A stretch of 64,000 nt of DNA from Leptolyngbyaceae cyanobacterium HOT.MB2.61 (GCA_023511615.1 JAIMBL010000003.1:1-64000), one strand, 5' to 3'. Positions 1 through 9,896 are shown, numbered from the stretch's first letter. A program made the numbers and translations. The notes: a model not told the origin generated them from the sequence alone.

Positions 1-315
1 GTTTTGTGGGGCTAGGTGATTTGTATTAGTGTAAGTATTGGTGGCGAAGCCCCCACTCCCTCTCTAATTCCAATGTCCTGACGCACCTGCGTAAAGCTAT
101 AGAAGCCAGGAGCCAGAAGTTAGAAGCCAGACGGGAAAAGTAGAAGGAGGAAAGCAGTGGATGAGTGGATGAGTGATGAGTGTTCAACCCCTCAGCTCTC
201 TTTCCCCCATTCCTAGCTAGGGACTGATCCCCAGTTTCCTAAATCACGGTACGATAAGTAGGATTCGATGATTCATAGAAGGTTACAATGTAGTTCCGTC
301 GTTTTGCGAATGCTT
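1..315. other. Intergenic region upstream of psb27 with repeat fragments
   Basis: No gene is recognised here. Positions 43-65 carry a G/C-rich repeat fragment (GGCGAAGCCCCCACTCCC) of the same family as copies near 7490, 17200, 43100, 51035 and 60730. Around 158-182 there is a short tandem run of GTGGATGA-like heptamers, a motif that recurs at 4179-4257. The promoter of psb27 must lie here, but no convincing -10/-35 pair stands out. Confidence 0.5.
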
Positions 316-723
316 ATGAAGCGCTATCTATCACGCCTGCTCTCGCTCGTCCTTGTTGTTTGCATTGGCCTTATGGGGTGCTCTTCTGCGCCAGCAGGCT
401 CGATTGGCATCACTGGAGACTACAATCAGGATACTCTGGCAGTCGTAAATGTATTGAGAAACGCAATTGAATTGCCCGATGACTCGCCCGAAAAGGTTGC
501 TGTTCAGGCGCAAGCGCGTCAACTAATTAACGACTTTTCGTCTTACTATCGGCGGGAAGATTCTGTTGCCCGGTTGAACTCCTACACAACTATGCGGACG
601 GCCCTAAACTCTTTAGCAGGACACTACAGTTCCTATCCCAACCGTCCGATCCCTCAAAAGTTGAAGGATCGGCTGGAAATGGAATTCAAACAAATTGAAC
701 AGGCGATTAGCCGGGGTGTATAG
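316..723 (+). CDS. psb27: Photosystem II assembly lipoprotein Psb27
   Basis: Psb27 is a thylakoid-lumen lipoprotein that binds CP43 and accompanies photosystem II intermediates during assembly and repair before the Mn cluster is made. I use the ATG at 316, which gives MKRYLSRLLSL and then a hydrophobic stretch ending in a lipobox (LMGC), as expected for a lipid-anchored cyanobacterial Psb27. The in-frame ATG at 268 would put 16 extra residues in front of the signal peptide. The mature part (DYNQDTLAVVNVLRNAIELP, then a helix-rich tail with YYRRE and NRPIPQKLKDR) matches the family's four-helix bundle, and 135 aa is the usual length. The 3' end overlaps the convergent adenosine-deaminase-like gene by 17 bp. 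Identification is firm; the start choice is inferred from the signal peptide. Confidence 0.93.
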   Translation: MKRYLSRLLSLVLVVCIGLMGCSSAPAGSIGITGDYNQDTLAVVNVLRNAIELPDDSPEKVAVQAQARQLINDFSSYYRREDSVARLNSYTTMRTALNSLAGHYSSYPNRPIPQKLKDRLEMEFKQIEQAISRGV

Positions 724-1768
724 AAGCGAGGGAGCGATCACGATCGCCCTCCACTTGCAGTAGCCCGTTCAATAGCGATGCTGGACGTTGCCGGTAGGGC
801 CAGGCAAAGGCATGACGGAATGCCGCATCCTGGCAGGCCTGTAGCTCCTGGAAGCCGATGATGTCGTGAGTTAATAGGTTCTCATACTCAAACGGCAACC
901 GGACGTTATGGAGTCCGGCATTGTCTGTGCAGATGGCAATATCAACTCCGGCATCAAAGCAGCGATCAAACACCAGCTTTAGTTCGGAAATATCCTTCAA
1001 AGTGCCCGTTTTGGGATAGGTGGTAGGGCAAATCTCCAGGCATTGCCCCCGCTCTGCGACCTCTTTCAGCAGGTGAGGATAGTGAAGCGGAATTTGAATA
1101 CCATGCCCAATTCGCATCAGATAGGGTAGCAGCTCCGGATAGCAACCTTCACGGGTTTCATACAGATGTCCAGTGGTGTTCATATCGAGAGACCGCGCAT
1201 AGGCATACAATTCCACAAATTCATCCAGGCGATCGCGGTAGTGATTATCGCCCCCTGCCAAGTCGATCGCGCAAACGTAGTCCGGTGACTGGGCTGCCAG
1301 ATCAACAATTGCCCGGTTTACCTCATAGGGCAACCGAGCGTGCATGCAAAGAATCTGGCTGGTCACAATCGGGTACTCATTCAATCGGCTGGCCTTGCCC
1401 ACAATTTCCACAATTTGTGCCATCATCTCGATCCGTTGGGACTGGGGCAAGTGTTCAGGCGTCCGCAGATAGGGGGTATACCGCAGTTCCAGGTAAGCCA
1501 GGTTTTCAAAGATGTAGGCACCCCGCATCAAACGGTAGACAAAATAGGGCAAAGCCTCTGCTGTCTGCACGCTTTCAACCAGAGTGTGCAACTCCAGATA
1601 TTCATCCAATGTGTTGCGCGGGCGAGTGTAAAAATCCTCAAACTCTAGATAATTGGGAAATCGTTGAGCTAGGTCAGGATCACAACGTTGCAGATACCGC
1701 CACAGAATACGAGGTACAACAGAGCCTCCAAGGTGACGGTGGAGTTCAGCATACAGAGCCACGGGCAC
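707..1768 (-). CDS. Adenosine deaminase-family metal-dependent hydrolase (atypical motifs)
   Basis: This 353-aa protein belongs to the adenosine/AMP deaminase fold, TIM-barrel hydrolases that deaminate purine nucleosides with one Zn ion. Visible motifs are the N-terminal metal pair in ELHRHLGGS, the RIGHG motif near residue 220, LEICPTT near 245 and CTDNAG near 280. Several differ from classical ADA: the HAGE catalytic motif reads HLYE, and TDDP reads TDNA, so the second Asp that contacts the substrate is Asn. Substrate may therefore differ from adenosine. The start is a GTG at 1768 behind a purine-rich GAGAG; a second GTG lies two codons in. It converges on psb27 with a 17-bp overlap, so both mRNAs share an antisense 3' tail. 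Family is certain; the deamination substrate is not. Confidence 0.8.
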   Translation of the reverse strand: MPVALYAELHRHLGGSVVPRILWRYLQRCDPDLAQRFPNYLEFEDFYTRPRNTLDEYLELHTLVESVQTAEALPYFVYRLMRGAYIFENLAYLELRYTPYLRTPEHLPQSQRIEMMAQIVEIVGKASRLNEYPIVTSQILCMHARLPYEVNRAIVDLAAQSPDYVCAIDLAGGDNHYRDRLDEFVELYAYARSLDMNTTGHLYETREGCYPELLPYLMRIGHGIQIPLHYPHLLKEVAERGQCLEICPTTYPKTGTLKDISELKLVFDRCFDAGVDIAICTDNAGLHNVRLPFEYENLLTHDIIGFQELQACQDAAFRHAFAWPYRQRPASLLNGLLQVEGDRDRSLASIHPG

Positions 1769-3453
<1,685 letters not shown>

Positions 3454-3552
3454 AGTCAGCAAGCTGGAAAAGGAAGCCAGGGTAAATCTATCCTGCCATC
3501 CGCCCCCTGCCCGCTCTATCTCTCTTTCCTCCCATTTCATTTCTCAACCACT

Positions 3553-4149
3553 ATGGAACTCTCACTTGAATGTCAAACCCGCGCCTCTAACAGTAAAGCG
3601 AATGCCCTCCGGCATTCTGGTTTGATCCCCGCCGTACTCTACGGCCACAACGGGGTTGAGTCGGTTTCCCTGGCGGTGCCCGCCAAAGCTGCGGAGTTGC
3701 TTGTCCGAGATGCTTCCGTCAACAACACCCTGATTGACATCAACGTAACTGACCTGCCCTGGAGAGGCAAGGCTTTGCTGCGAGAAGTTCAGTCCCACCC
3801 ATGGAAAGGAACTCTCTATCACCTCAGCTTCTTCTCGGTTGGTTCCCACGCAACTCTGGATGTCGATGTTCCAGTCCACACGGTTGGTGAAGCCCCAGGG
3901 GTTAAGACAGGCGGCGGTTCCCTAGATCTGCAAATTAACGAACTCCATGTTCGCTGCGCCCCAGACCGGATTCCAGAAGTCATCGAAATTGATGTGTCTG
4001 GGCTGAATGTGGGAGATTCACTCCACATTCGTGAACTGAACTTACCTGAGGGGGTTACGGCCCTGGTTGAACCTGACCAAGTGGTAGTTACCATTCTTCA
4101 GGGGAGGGATAGCGGCAGCGGTACTGCTGGTGAGGAAGAATCTGCTTAA
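3553..4149 (+). CDS. rplY: 50S ribosomal protein L25/general stress protein Ctc
   Basis: L25/Ctc binds 5S rRNA in the large ribosomal subunit. The 198-aa protein has the two-domain CTC form: an N-terminal 5S-binding L25 domain (residues about 3-90, with the typical SNSKANALRHSGLIPAVLYG opening) and a C-terminal beta domain (about 95-185, including VHTVGEAPGVKTGGG and the ELNLPEGV segment). The tail is rich in Gly, Ser and Glu, as usual. The ATG at 3553 is the only sensible start and has no obvious Shine-Dalgarno. A strong inverted repeat (4179-4257) follows the stop and should terminate transcription. Confidence 0.93.
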   Translation: MELSLECQTRASNSKANALRHSGLIPAVLYGHNGVESVSLAVPAKAAELLVRDASVNNTLIDINVTDLPWRGKALLREVQSHPWKGTLYHLSFFSVGSHATLDVDVPVHTVGEAPGVKTGGGSLDLQINELHVRCAPDRIPEVIEIDVSGLNVGDSLHIRELNLPEGVTALVEPDQVVVTILQGRDSGSGTAGEEESA

Positions 4150-4178
4150 TGAGTGGGGAAAGGAGAAAGGAAGTAGAA

Positions 4179-4257
4179 GGGTGGATGAGTCAATGAGTGG
4201 ATGAAAATCCATTGACCTATCTCCCAACTGCCCATCCACTCATCTACTCATCTACCC
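4179..4257. terminator. Long imperfect inverted repeat between convergent rplY and PAP/fibrillin genes
   Basis: Positions 4179-4203 (GGGTGGATGAGTCAATGAG onwards) and 4233-4257 are near-perfect inverted copies, giving a stem of about 25 bp with a few mismatches. The arms are built from GTGGATGA-like heptamers. The structure sits just after the rplY stop and covers the stop codon of the convergent gene at 4248, so a bidirectional termination role is a reasonable inference. No long T-run is present. Confidence 0.55.
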
Positions 4258-4868
4258 CCTTCCCGCACCCAAATGGCAAGCCCTCCTCCCCGACCACGGG
4301 CGGCAATATAGTCTTGAGTTATCAGAAAGAAGGCAAAAAAGGGAAGTTTAGAAATCGGCTGATGCTCAAAGGCTTGCGTTTGAGTGGTGCCGCCACGGAC
4401 GTTTCCCTCGTAAAGCGTGCGCCCAAGCAGGGCAATTTGCATGTGAGTAAAGTCAAATGCCAGCAGGTTTTTCTTACCCAGGTATCTACAAGGGCCTGTA
4501 AACTTCACCAGAAGTGGGCCAAGACGAGCCTCATTGCCAACTTTACCCTGGCTTGAACCCTCAAGGGCGTTGAACGAGATCTGTGCCTTTGCCACTTTTG
4601 GCATGTACCAGCCGCGCCCTAACAGGACTCCTCCCCGTTGACGGGCTTTGCGGGTGCCAGTTGCAAAACAAAGCTGCCAGTAGCCCAGGAGAGGCTGCAA
4701 AGGATAGACCAGCCGTTGTTGCTTGGCAGCTTTTTCTGCCTGAAGCAAAGCATTGACTACCGCATCAGCGGGAGGACGATTGGATGATTCCCCTCGAAAG
4801 GCGGCAACCGCTTCGGAAAGGACTGTCAGGTAGGCAGGCTGGGCAGTAGATGGTAGATTCACCGTCAT
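4248..4868 (-). CDS. PAP/fibrillin family protein
   Basis: This 206-aa protein belongs to the plastid-lipid-associated protein (fibrillin) family, lipocalin-like proteins of thylakoids and plastoglobules that bind lipids and isoprenoids in chloroplasts and cyanobacteria. Supporting features are the central LLGYWQLCFATGTRK segment (about residue 65) and the C-terminal signature FFLITQDYIAARGRGGG followed by LAIWVR. The position of the domain and the length fit cyanobacterial members. The gene is monocistronic and converges on rplY. The precise ligand of cyanobacterial members is not known from sequence. Confidence 0.85.
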   Translation of the reverse strand: MTVNLPSTAQPAYLTVLSEAVAAFRGESSNRPPADAVVNALLQAEKAAKQQRLVYPLQPLLGYWQLCFATGTRKARQRGGVLLGRGWYMPKVAKAQISFNALEGSSQGKVGNEARLGPLLVKFTGPCRYLGKKNLLAFDFTHMQIALLGRTLYEGNVRGGTTQTQAFEHQPISKLPFFAFFLITQDYIAARGRGGGLAIWVREGGR

Positions 4869-5073
4869 GGGATTAGTTTTTGGGTGGTGCTACCACAGAT
4901 CTAGCATACTAAATGGCTCTCTCTGCTCTGGTAATAGGGAATGGGCTGTTGGGGCGAATTTGGAAACCCTAACCCTACAGCGGAGAGGAATTTTCCCTAT
5001 CTGGAGGTGACGGCAGTGCCTGGGAGTCCAAAGGGGGGCATACAATGGAGTTTTGCCCATCGCATTTTGAGTC

Positions 5074-5853
5074 ATGCTGCCACGAGACGAATTACTGAAG
5101 ACTGTTGAAAATCGTGAAGCTGTAGCACGAGTCCTGGATCAGGCAGAGCAGGCTATCAAAACCTGGGAAGCGGTGCAGACAGATTTCCTTTCGCCTCCAG
5201 AATATAGCGAGGTTCAGCAAGTATTCGGGCGGTTGACCGAAATTCATGCAATTGCATCGGGTGGATACCCACAGGCGGAACGCCAGAGGTTGGCGATCGC
5301 CCGTACTGAGTTACCCCTCGACTCCAATCAGGTGGAACTTGCCGCATTAGAAATTGCGGGAAATTTTCTGTTTGACCTGGCAACCCACCGCGACTTTTTG
5401 GGAGCCCTTCTGGGTACGGGAATTGTGCGGGGAAAGGTGGGTGACATTATTGTGTTGGGCGAACGGGGCGCACAGGCGATCGTCGTTCCGGAGATGGTGG
5501 AATTTCTGGAAATGAACCTGAAGCAAGTTCGTTCTGTACCAGTTAAAACTCAACCCATCAGCCTGGGCGAACTCAAAGTACGAGAGCCAAAGAAAAAGGA
5601 AATGACGACCGTAGAGGCTTCTTTGCGACTGGATGCGATCGCCTCGGCTGGGTTCGGCATGTCCCGCAGCAAAATGGCGGATTTGATTACGGCGGGTGAT
5701 GTGCGAGTTAACTGGAAAGAAACAACCAGTGCCAGTTACCCGGTTAAAGAAGGGGACCTGATTGCCATCCGCGGCAAAGGCCGGGTTGAGGTGGGCGAAA
5801 TTGCTATCACCAAAAAAGACCGCTACCGGGTTCAACTTACCCGGTTTGTATAA
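5074..5853 (+). CDS. Photosystem II S4 domain protein (YlmH-like RNA-binding protein)
   Basis: This 259-aa protein is the cyanobacterial/plastid 'photosystem II S4 domain protein', related to bacterial YlmH. An N-terminal helical region (about 1-75) precedes an RRM-like central domain (about 80-165) with FLGALLGTGIVRGKVGDI and IVVPEMVEFL. The C-terminal S4 RNA-binding domain (about 180-245) has LRLDAIASAGFGMSRSKMAD, DVRVNWK and EGDLIAIRGKGRVE. The family is needed for PSII accumulation in some organisms, probably through RNA binding, but the mechanism is not settled. The ATG at 5074 gives the expected MLPRDELL start. It lies 205 bp from the divergent PAP gene. Confidence 0.88.
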   Translation: MLPRDELLKTVENREAVARVLDQAEQAIKTWEAVQTDFLSPPEYSEVQQVFGRLTEIHAIASGGYPQAERQRLAIARTELPLDSNQVELAALEIAGNFLFDLATHRDFLGALLGTGIVRGKVGDIIVLGERGAQAIVVPEMVEFLEMNLKQVRSVPVKTQPISLGELKVREPKKKEMTTVEASLRLDAIASAGFGMSRSKMADLITAGDVRVNWKETTSASYPVKEGDLIAIRGKGRVEVGEIAITKKDRYRVQLTRFV

Positions 5854-5895
5854 ACAGAGGCATTGCTGAATCTGGATATGAAATATTTGCACTAT

Positions 5896-5916
5896 ACTCG
5901 AAACTTTGTTTCGAGT
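5896..5916. terminator. Short perfect hairpin after the S4-domain gene
   Basis: ACTCGAAAC (5896-5904) and GTTTCGAGT (5908-5916) form a perfect 9-bp stem with a TTT loop, 43 bp after the stop codon at 5853. There is no following T-run, so a terminator role is only plausible. It could instead be a repeat remnant at the border of the adjacent decayed region. Confidence 0.35.
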
Positions 5917-5936
5917 CGTACTACTTTTCAGCAACC

Positions 5937-6127
5937 TGCGATCGCTCTGGATGGCGGCGATGGTGTTGGCGATCGCCTTCTGGACGGCCTGAAATTGGTG
6001 ATATCCGGGGATGATTTTACGCAGGCCAGAGCCAGAGTCGCCAAAAACAGTGAAGTTTTGGATCAGGTTGAGTAATCGGTGTTTGGCAAAGACGCCCTCA
6101 ATCAGCACTTGCATTTCGGGGGTGTTT
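5937..6127 (-). pseudogene. Relic of a type I restriction endonuclease R subunit (hsdR)
   Basis: On the minus strand about 60 residues match the segment of HsdR that precedes the helicase domain: TPEMQVLIEGVFAKHRLLNL, then IQNF(T)VFGD, KIIPGYHQFQAVQKAIANT and AAIQSDRR. In intact HsdR this runs directly into the Walker A helicase region (DRR-x-GVVWHTQGSGKS). Here the similarity stops after DRR at about 5937, and a TGA lies just upstream of the TPEM segment. No HsdM or HsdS sequence is nearby. This is a gene fragment, not a functional enzyme. Recognition rests on memory of the HsdR consensus and is fairly confident. Confidence 0.7.
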
Positions 6128-6654
6128 TTGGGGATTATTCACTCTATTTGTCAGCCTAAGCAAGCCTGGAGAAGATGTTTACACAACTTGACTTACATGA
6201 GCTAAATTGCACTGACCTACTTATTCTGCAACTCACCTGGATTCTGTGGCTCACCTGGAAAGTGTTCAATCAGAATTGAATTCACTCCAAGTGAACTATG
6301 CTGTACCAAAGAAAGTAACTTGAAAGATATATCGCCACACTACTTAAGAGTTTGCAACGCAGAGTTTGCAACGCCTTGATCGATTGAATCTGCTTGAAGC
6401 CATCAAACCGGGGGTAACGCGTCAAATATCCAGCTGGGCGAAAAGAAAAAAATTATTCCGTAAAATCTTCCATTAGTTGGATAGAGAGTGTATCTGTAGA
6501 TAGTGTTATTTTCTACGGCGAATGGTGAAAAATTGATTAAATATTGTCTGAAGATTCGATGAAACGGAAAATAACAGTTGTAGAAATTACTGAAACCCTA
6601 TTACTCAGTAAAATTCCATAACTATCCAGATCAGGTTGGGCTTAAGTGAATACA

Positions 6655-6960
6655 ATGAGAGTACTGGAAAAGCAGCTGATTTTTATGGGCGTCCCTCCTA
6701 CAAAAATAGGTGTAGCAGCTTTGGTGTCTGGTATTCAGTTAGTCACCCTATTTGCTACGGCGGCTTTGGCAGGGCTCACAACACCAGAAAGCAATCAGCA
6801 AGCGGTAGGCTTTTCTCTCCTTTCTACCTCTCGCCAGCAAACGTTAGTTCAACCTCAATTAGATACTTCTCTTAGGGTCGCTGGCTTTAAACCGCGAAAA
6901 GTAAAAGGCCCTAAGGGACCAACAGGTGGTGCTGGAACCCGCTTAATGTCTCCTGCTTAG
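6655..6960 (+). CDS. Hypothetical small protein with N-terminal hydrophobic segment
   Basis: This is an unrecognised 101-aa product. Starting at the ATG at 6655 (a GTG at 6646 is also in frame), residues about 15-40 form a hydrophobic stretch (GVAALVSGIQLVTLFATAAL) ending in small residues, which looks like a signal peptide or single membrane anchor. The rest is Ser/Gln-rich and ends in a basic, Gly/Pro-rich tail (KVKGPKGPTGGAGTR). That tail is reminiscent of the segment before the core of cyanobacterial DUF928-like exported proteins, but no core domain follows. It lies alone between relics of hsdR and an IS630 transposase and could itself be a truncated gene. No clear Shine-Dalgarno is present. 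Confidence 0.4.
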   Translation: MRVLEKQLIFMGVPPTKIGVAALVSGIQLVTLFATAALAGLTTPESNQQAVGFSLLSTSRQQTLVQPQLDTSLRVAGFKPRKVKGPKGPTGGAGTRLMSPA

Positions 6961-7093
6961 TGCTTTAAGTAAAATAGCAATCCTATCTGGATTGTGGAAA
7001 GGGACTCCGATGGAATCTCTTTTCACGAAGTCTTCTCTTTTCACAAATCATACGGAACCCGGATGGTAAAATAGCACTATCTTAGCCTCCCTT

Positions 7094-7490
7094 TCACCAG
7101 TGAAAAAGGGTGGGCTGACAGATGGCTTCTGGCATCGCTGAAAGGGTGACCCATCGTCTGGCCAGGGTTTCCTCCAACTTAGCTAAGGACTCAAACTTGC
7201 GATTGACGAGAGGTTTATCACTTAATGACCACAGGCGTTCTGCCGGCTGGAGTTCAGGAGAATCAGGCGGCAAGAACTCAACGTGGAGACCCTCTGGGAT
7301 TGGCCCTCTGGGATTGGGACGTTGTCCTCGCTTTGACCAATGATGGGTTTGAGTCCCAAGCAATGTTTATCAAACGCCCAGACTTCGATGTCTGCCCCTG
7401 GATATTGCCAACTCAATTGTTCAACTCGCTGGGGCAATTTTTTTAAAGCTGCTTGAGCCACTTCGTTTGCCTGGGCATGACGGGGGCAAG
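7094..7490 (-). pseudogene. IS630-family transposase relic, frameshifted and internally deleted
   Basis: Two minus-strand frames together recall an IS630-type DDE transposase. The upstream part (about 7340-7490) encodes ADIEVWAFDKHCLGLKPI, which aligns with the first catalytic Asp region (ADxEVWAxDEHRLGLKPI). The downstream part (7094-7363) encodes KRGQRP fused to PEGLHVEFLPPDSPELQPAE and RLWSLSDKPLVNR, the third-catalytic-acid region (normally PPYSPELQPAERLW). The roughly 80 residues that should lie between KRGQRP and PEGLH, including the second catalytic Asp, are missing, and a frame change separates the two parts. The element cannot be active. It sits just downstream of devC, where devA would be expected. 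Confidence 0.7.
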
Positions 7491-7587
7491 GGCGTTGCCC
7501 CCAGGCAGGGGGTCACCCCCTCCACCCCCAAAACCATCTTTAATTTAATTGCACTCAAATTTAATTGCACTCAGCTACTTATAACAA

Positions 7588-8748
7588 CTAAAAAATATCA
7601 GCTGGGTCTGCGTCTTGAACCTTGCGGACGGCGATCGCACCGGAAATGAGGCACATCATGACCGTTAAACAGAAAACCAGAATTGCCCTGGCGGTTGTCA
7701 TACCAATGGGTAGAGAAGTTGCATTTTGAGTTAGTTTATACAATCCGATGGAAAGGAAAAATCCAGGGATATACCCTAAAACCGAAAGGATGAGAGCTTC
7801 CTGAAAGACCACCGATAGTAGATAAAGGTTTTTGTAACCCATTGCCTTTAATGTGGCATATTCTGCCAGATGGTCTGTGACATCGGTGTAGAGAATCTGG
7901 TAAACAATAACTGTACCAACGACAAAGCCGATCGCCGCTCCCAGGGTAAAAATGTAGCCAATGGCGGTGCTGTCTTTCCAGTATTTCTGTTCAAATTCAA
8001 TAAATTCCTGTTTCGTTAAAACTCTAACGTCCCTGGTTACATCTTCCATATCCCGCTTCAGGGCACTCACCACTTTCTGAACATCGGCTCCGGGCTTTAG
8101 CTTGATTGAGCCTGCATCAATGTGCCCCGGTTTGCGTCTGCTAAAGATACGAAGAAAGTTCAGATCGCTGGTAATAAAGTTTCCATCGGCTCCAAAGGAA
8201 GCTCCCAGACTGAATAGCCCCCCCACGGTGACCCGCCGACCGTCGATTTCCGTGATTACGGGTTTTCCTTCGTTGAATAGCTTTGCGATTGGACCAAATT
8301 CCTCTCTTGATTTATCGTCAAACAGCACCACATCGGGAAACCGGATGGGATCAAGATCAGGCAGAATTTCGGGGCCAAATACAGGATTTGCCGGGTCAAA
8401 GGCGATCGCCAGAATGCTGCGCGTATTGCGATTCACCGGGTTTTTCCAAAAAGCAAATCCCAGGTAGATGGGGCTGACCGATTCAACCCCTTCATAGCCC
8501 AGCGCCTGGTACAGGCGACGCTGGGAAAAACTACGCATTGCAATCAGCGCTGTTGATTGCGGACTGATTAAAAACACATCCCCTTTCAGGTTCCGGTGCA
8601 GCCGCACGGCACTGTCAAACAATGCATCCTGAAACCCCATTTGAACGAACATCAAAATAACCGCAAATCCAATTCCTGCAAGAGCAACCAGAAGGCGGAT
8701 GGGTTCTCTTTTCAGTTGTAACCAGGCAAGGGGAATGGCAAACATCAC
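7588..8748 (-). CDS. devC: DevC-family ABC exporter permease
   Basis: DevC is the membrane subunit of DevBCA-type exporters. In heterocystous species one paralogue exports heterocyst glycolipids; non-heterocystous cyanobacteria keep others of less clear substrate. The 386-aa sequence has the FtsX/MacB-like layout: one N-terminal membrane helix (about 15-40, LLVALAGIGFAVILMFVQMG), a large periplasmic domain (about 45-260) and three C-terminal helices (about 265-375). The IPLAWLQLKREPIRLLVAL opening is typical of DevC. Its ATG at 8748 overlaps the devB stop by 4 bp, so the two are translationally coupled. The usual third gene, devA (ATPase), is absent downstream, where an IS630 relic is found instead. 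Confidence 0.88.
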   Translation of the reverse strand: MMFAIPLAWLQLKREPIRLLVALAGIGFAVILMFVQMGFQDALFDSAVRLHRNLKGDVFLISPQSTALIAMRSFSQRRLYQALGYEGVESVSPIYLGFAFWKNPVNRNTRSILAIAFDPANPVFGPEILPDLDPIRFPDVVLFDDKSREEFGPIAKLFNEGKPVITEIDGRRVTVGGLFSLGASFGADGNFITSDLNFLRIFSRRKPGHIDAGSIKLKPGADVQKVVSALKRDMEDVTRDVRVLTKQEFIEFEQKYWKDSTAIGYIFTLGAAIGFVVGTVIVYQILYTDVTDHLAEYATLKAMGYKNLYLLSVVFQEALILSVLGYIPGFFLSIGLYKLTQNATSLPIGMTTARAILVFCLTVMMCLISGAIAVRKVQDADPADIF

Positions 8749-9896
8749 GGAGCAATCTTAACGCTGACTCTAGCATTGGTGAGTCTGGCAACGGGTCTGC
8801 TGTCGTCTAGCCGCACTCTGACTTCAACCACACGGGTATCGGTATCGGCAACGGGGTCGGTGTTCAATACATCATTCCTGCGAATTTGCAGACCTACTCG
8901 TTCAACAGTGCCAGACAGACTACCAGGGAAAGCCTGACTCAGGCTGGTAACGCTGGCTCGTTGCCCTGGCCTCACCCTGGAAATCGAGGTTTCATCGACT
9001 TCGGCAACAGCATACATCTGGTCCGTTTTGCCCAATTCGGCTACACCGTTACACTCCTGACTGTTTGTACTGCCCAGAGTACCAATCTGTTCTCCTTCCT
9101 TCACCCGAATTTTGAGTATCTGTCCTGTGATAGGAGAACGAACCGCCGCCGTTTCCAGTTCAGCCTTTGCCCGTTGCAGGTTTGCAATCGCCACCTGAAG
9201 TTGGGCTTCTGCCTGCTGTACGTCCACCGGGCGTACCTGGGCCAGACTATTGGCTTTGCTAATTGCCTGTTCAATCTGTCGGGTGGTGGTTTGCAGAGTC
9301 AAGAAGCGGCTATCCAGCTCGGATTTAGAAATGGCACCTTCCTTGTAAAGCCGTTCGTAACGCTGGTACTCTGCCAGCGCATTGGCCCGTTCGGCTTCCC
9401 AGCGAGCTGCTTCTGCCTGCTGGGCCTGGATCTCTGCGGGCTTGGCCCCAGTCTTTGCCTGAGCAACCCGTACCTGGGCTTCCTGCACCTGAGCCTGAGC
9501 CTGAAGGGCAGAGGTGTAAAGGCGATCGTAGGTATCCATCACCGCAATGACCTGATTTTGCTTGACGCGATCGCCCTCTTTCACCATCCATTTGCGAATC
9601 ACACTGCTAAAACCACCACTGGAAGAAGAAGCTGCCACACAAAAAACCTCCCCTCCAGGCTCCAAACGCCCCAGAGCCGAAATTGCTTCCTCTGGCTGGC
9701 TGGGGAATGACAGCGGAGAGGGAGAGGTACTGGCAGCCTGATTGGTTGAAGAGGGGCGTAATGCCAGGAAAATTCCCCAACCCGTAACGCCCAGAGCCAG
9801 GATGATGAGAACGGCGATGAACTTACCAGGAGACTTAAAGAAAGGATCTAGCACACAGCACGGCTCCACACGCAGGACAGGTTGCCCCTCTATCAC
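8745..9896 (-). CDS. devB: DevB-family ABC exporter membrane fusion protein
   Basis: DevB is the periplasmic adaptor (HlyD/MFP family) linking the inner-membrane DevAC exporter to an outer-membrane TolC-like channel. The 383-aa product has an N-terminal membrane anchor (about 24-45, KFIAVLIILALGVTGW), a lipoyl half (SALGRLEPGGEVFCVA), a long Ala/Gln-rich coiled coil (about 135-255, QAQVQEAQVRVAQAKTGAKP), the second lipoyl half (AAVRSPITGQILKIRVKEGE) and a beta-barrel region. The start is a GTG at 9896, since no ATG exists near the conserved N-terminus. It is the first gene of a devB-devC operon and diverges from the pentapeptide gene at 10015. An imperfect NtcA-like half-match lies upstream, too weak to call. 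Confidence 0.88.
   Translation of the reverse strand: MIEGQPVLRVEPCCVLDPFFKSPGKFIAVLIILALGVTGWGIFLALRPSSTNQAASTSPSPLSFPSQPEEAISALGRLEPGGEVFCVAASSSSGGFSSVIRKWMVKEGDRVKQNQVIAVMDTYDRLYTSALQAQAQVQEAQVRVAQAKTGAKPAEIQAQQAEAARWEAERANALAEYQRYERLYKEGAISKSELDSRFLTLQTTTRQIEQAISKANSLAQVRPVDVQQAEAQLQVAIANLQRAKAELETAAVRSPITGQILKIRVKEGEQIGTLGSTNSQECNGVAELGKTDQMYAVAEVDETSISRVRPGQRASVTSLSQAFPGSLSGTVERVGLQIRRNDVLNTDPVADTDTRVVEVRVRLDDSRPVARLTNARVSVKIAP

Noticed and set aside
5347-6114. 255-codon minus-strand frame reaching into the S4-domain gene
   Set aside because: Only the first ~60 residues (HsdR relic) have meaning; the rest is the shadow of the S4-domain gene.
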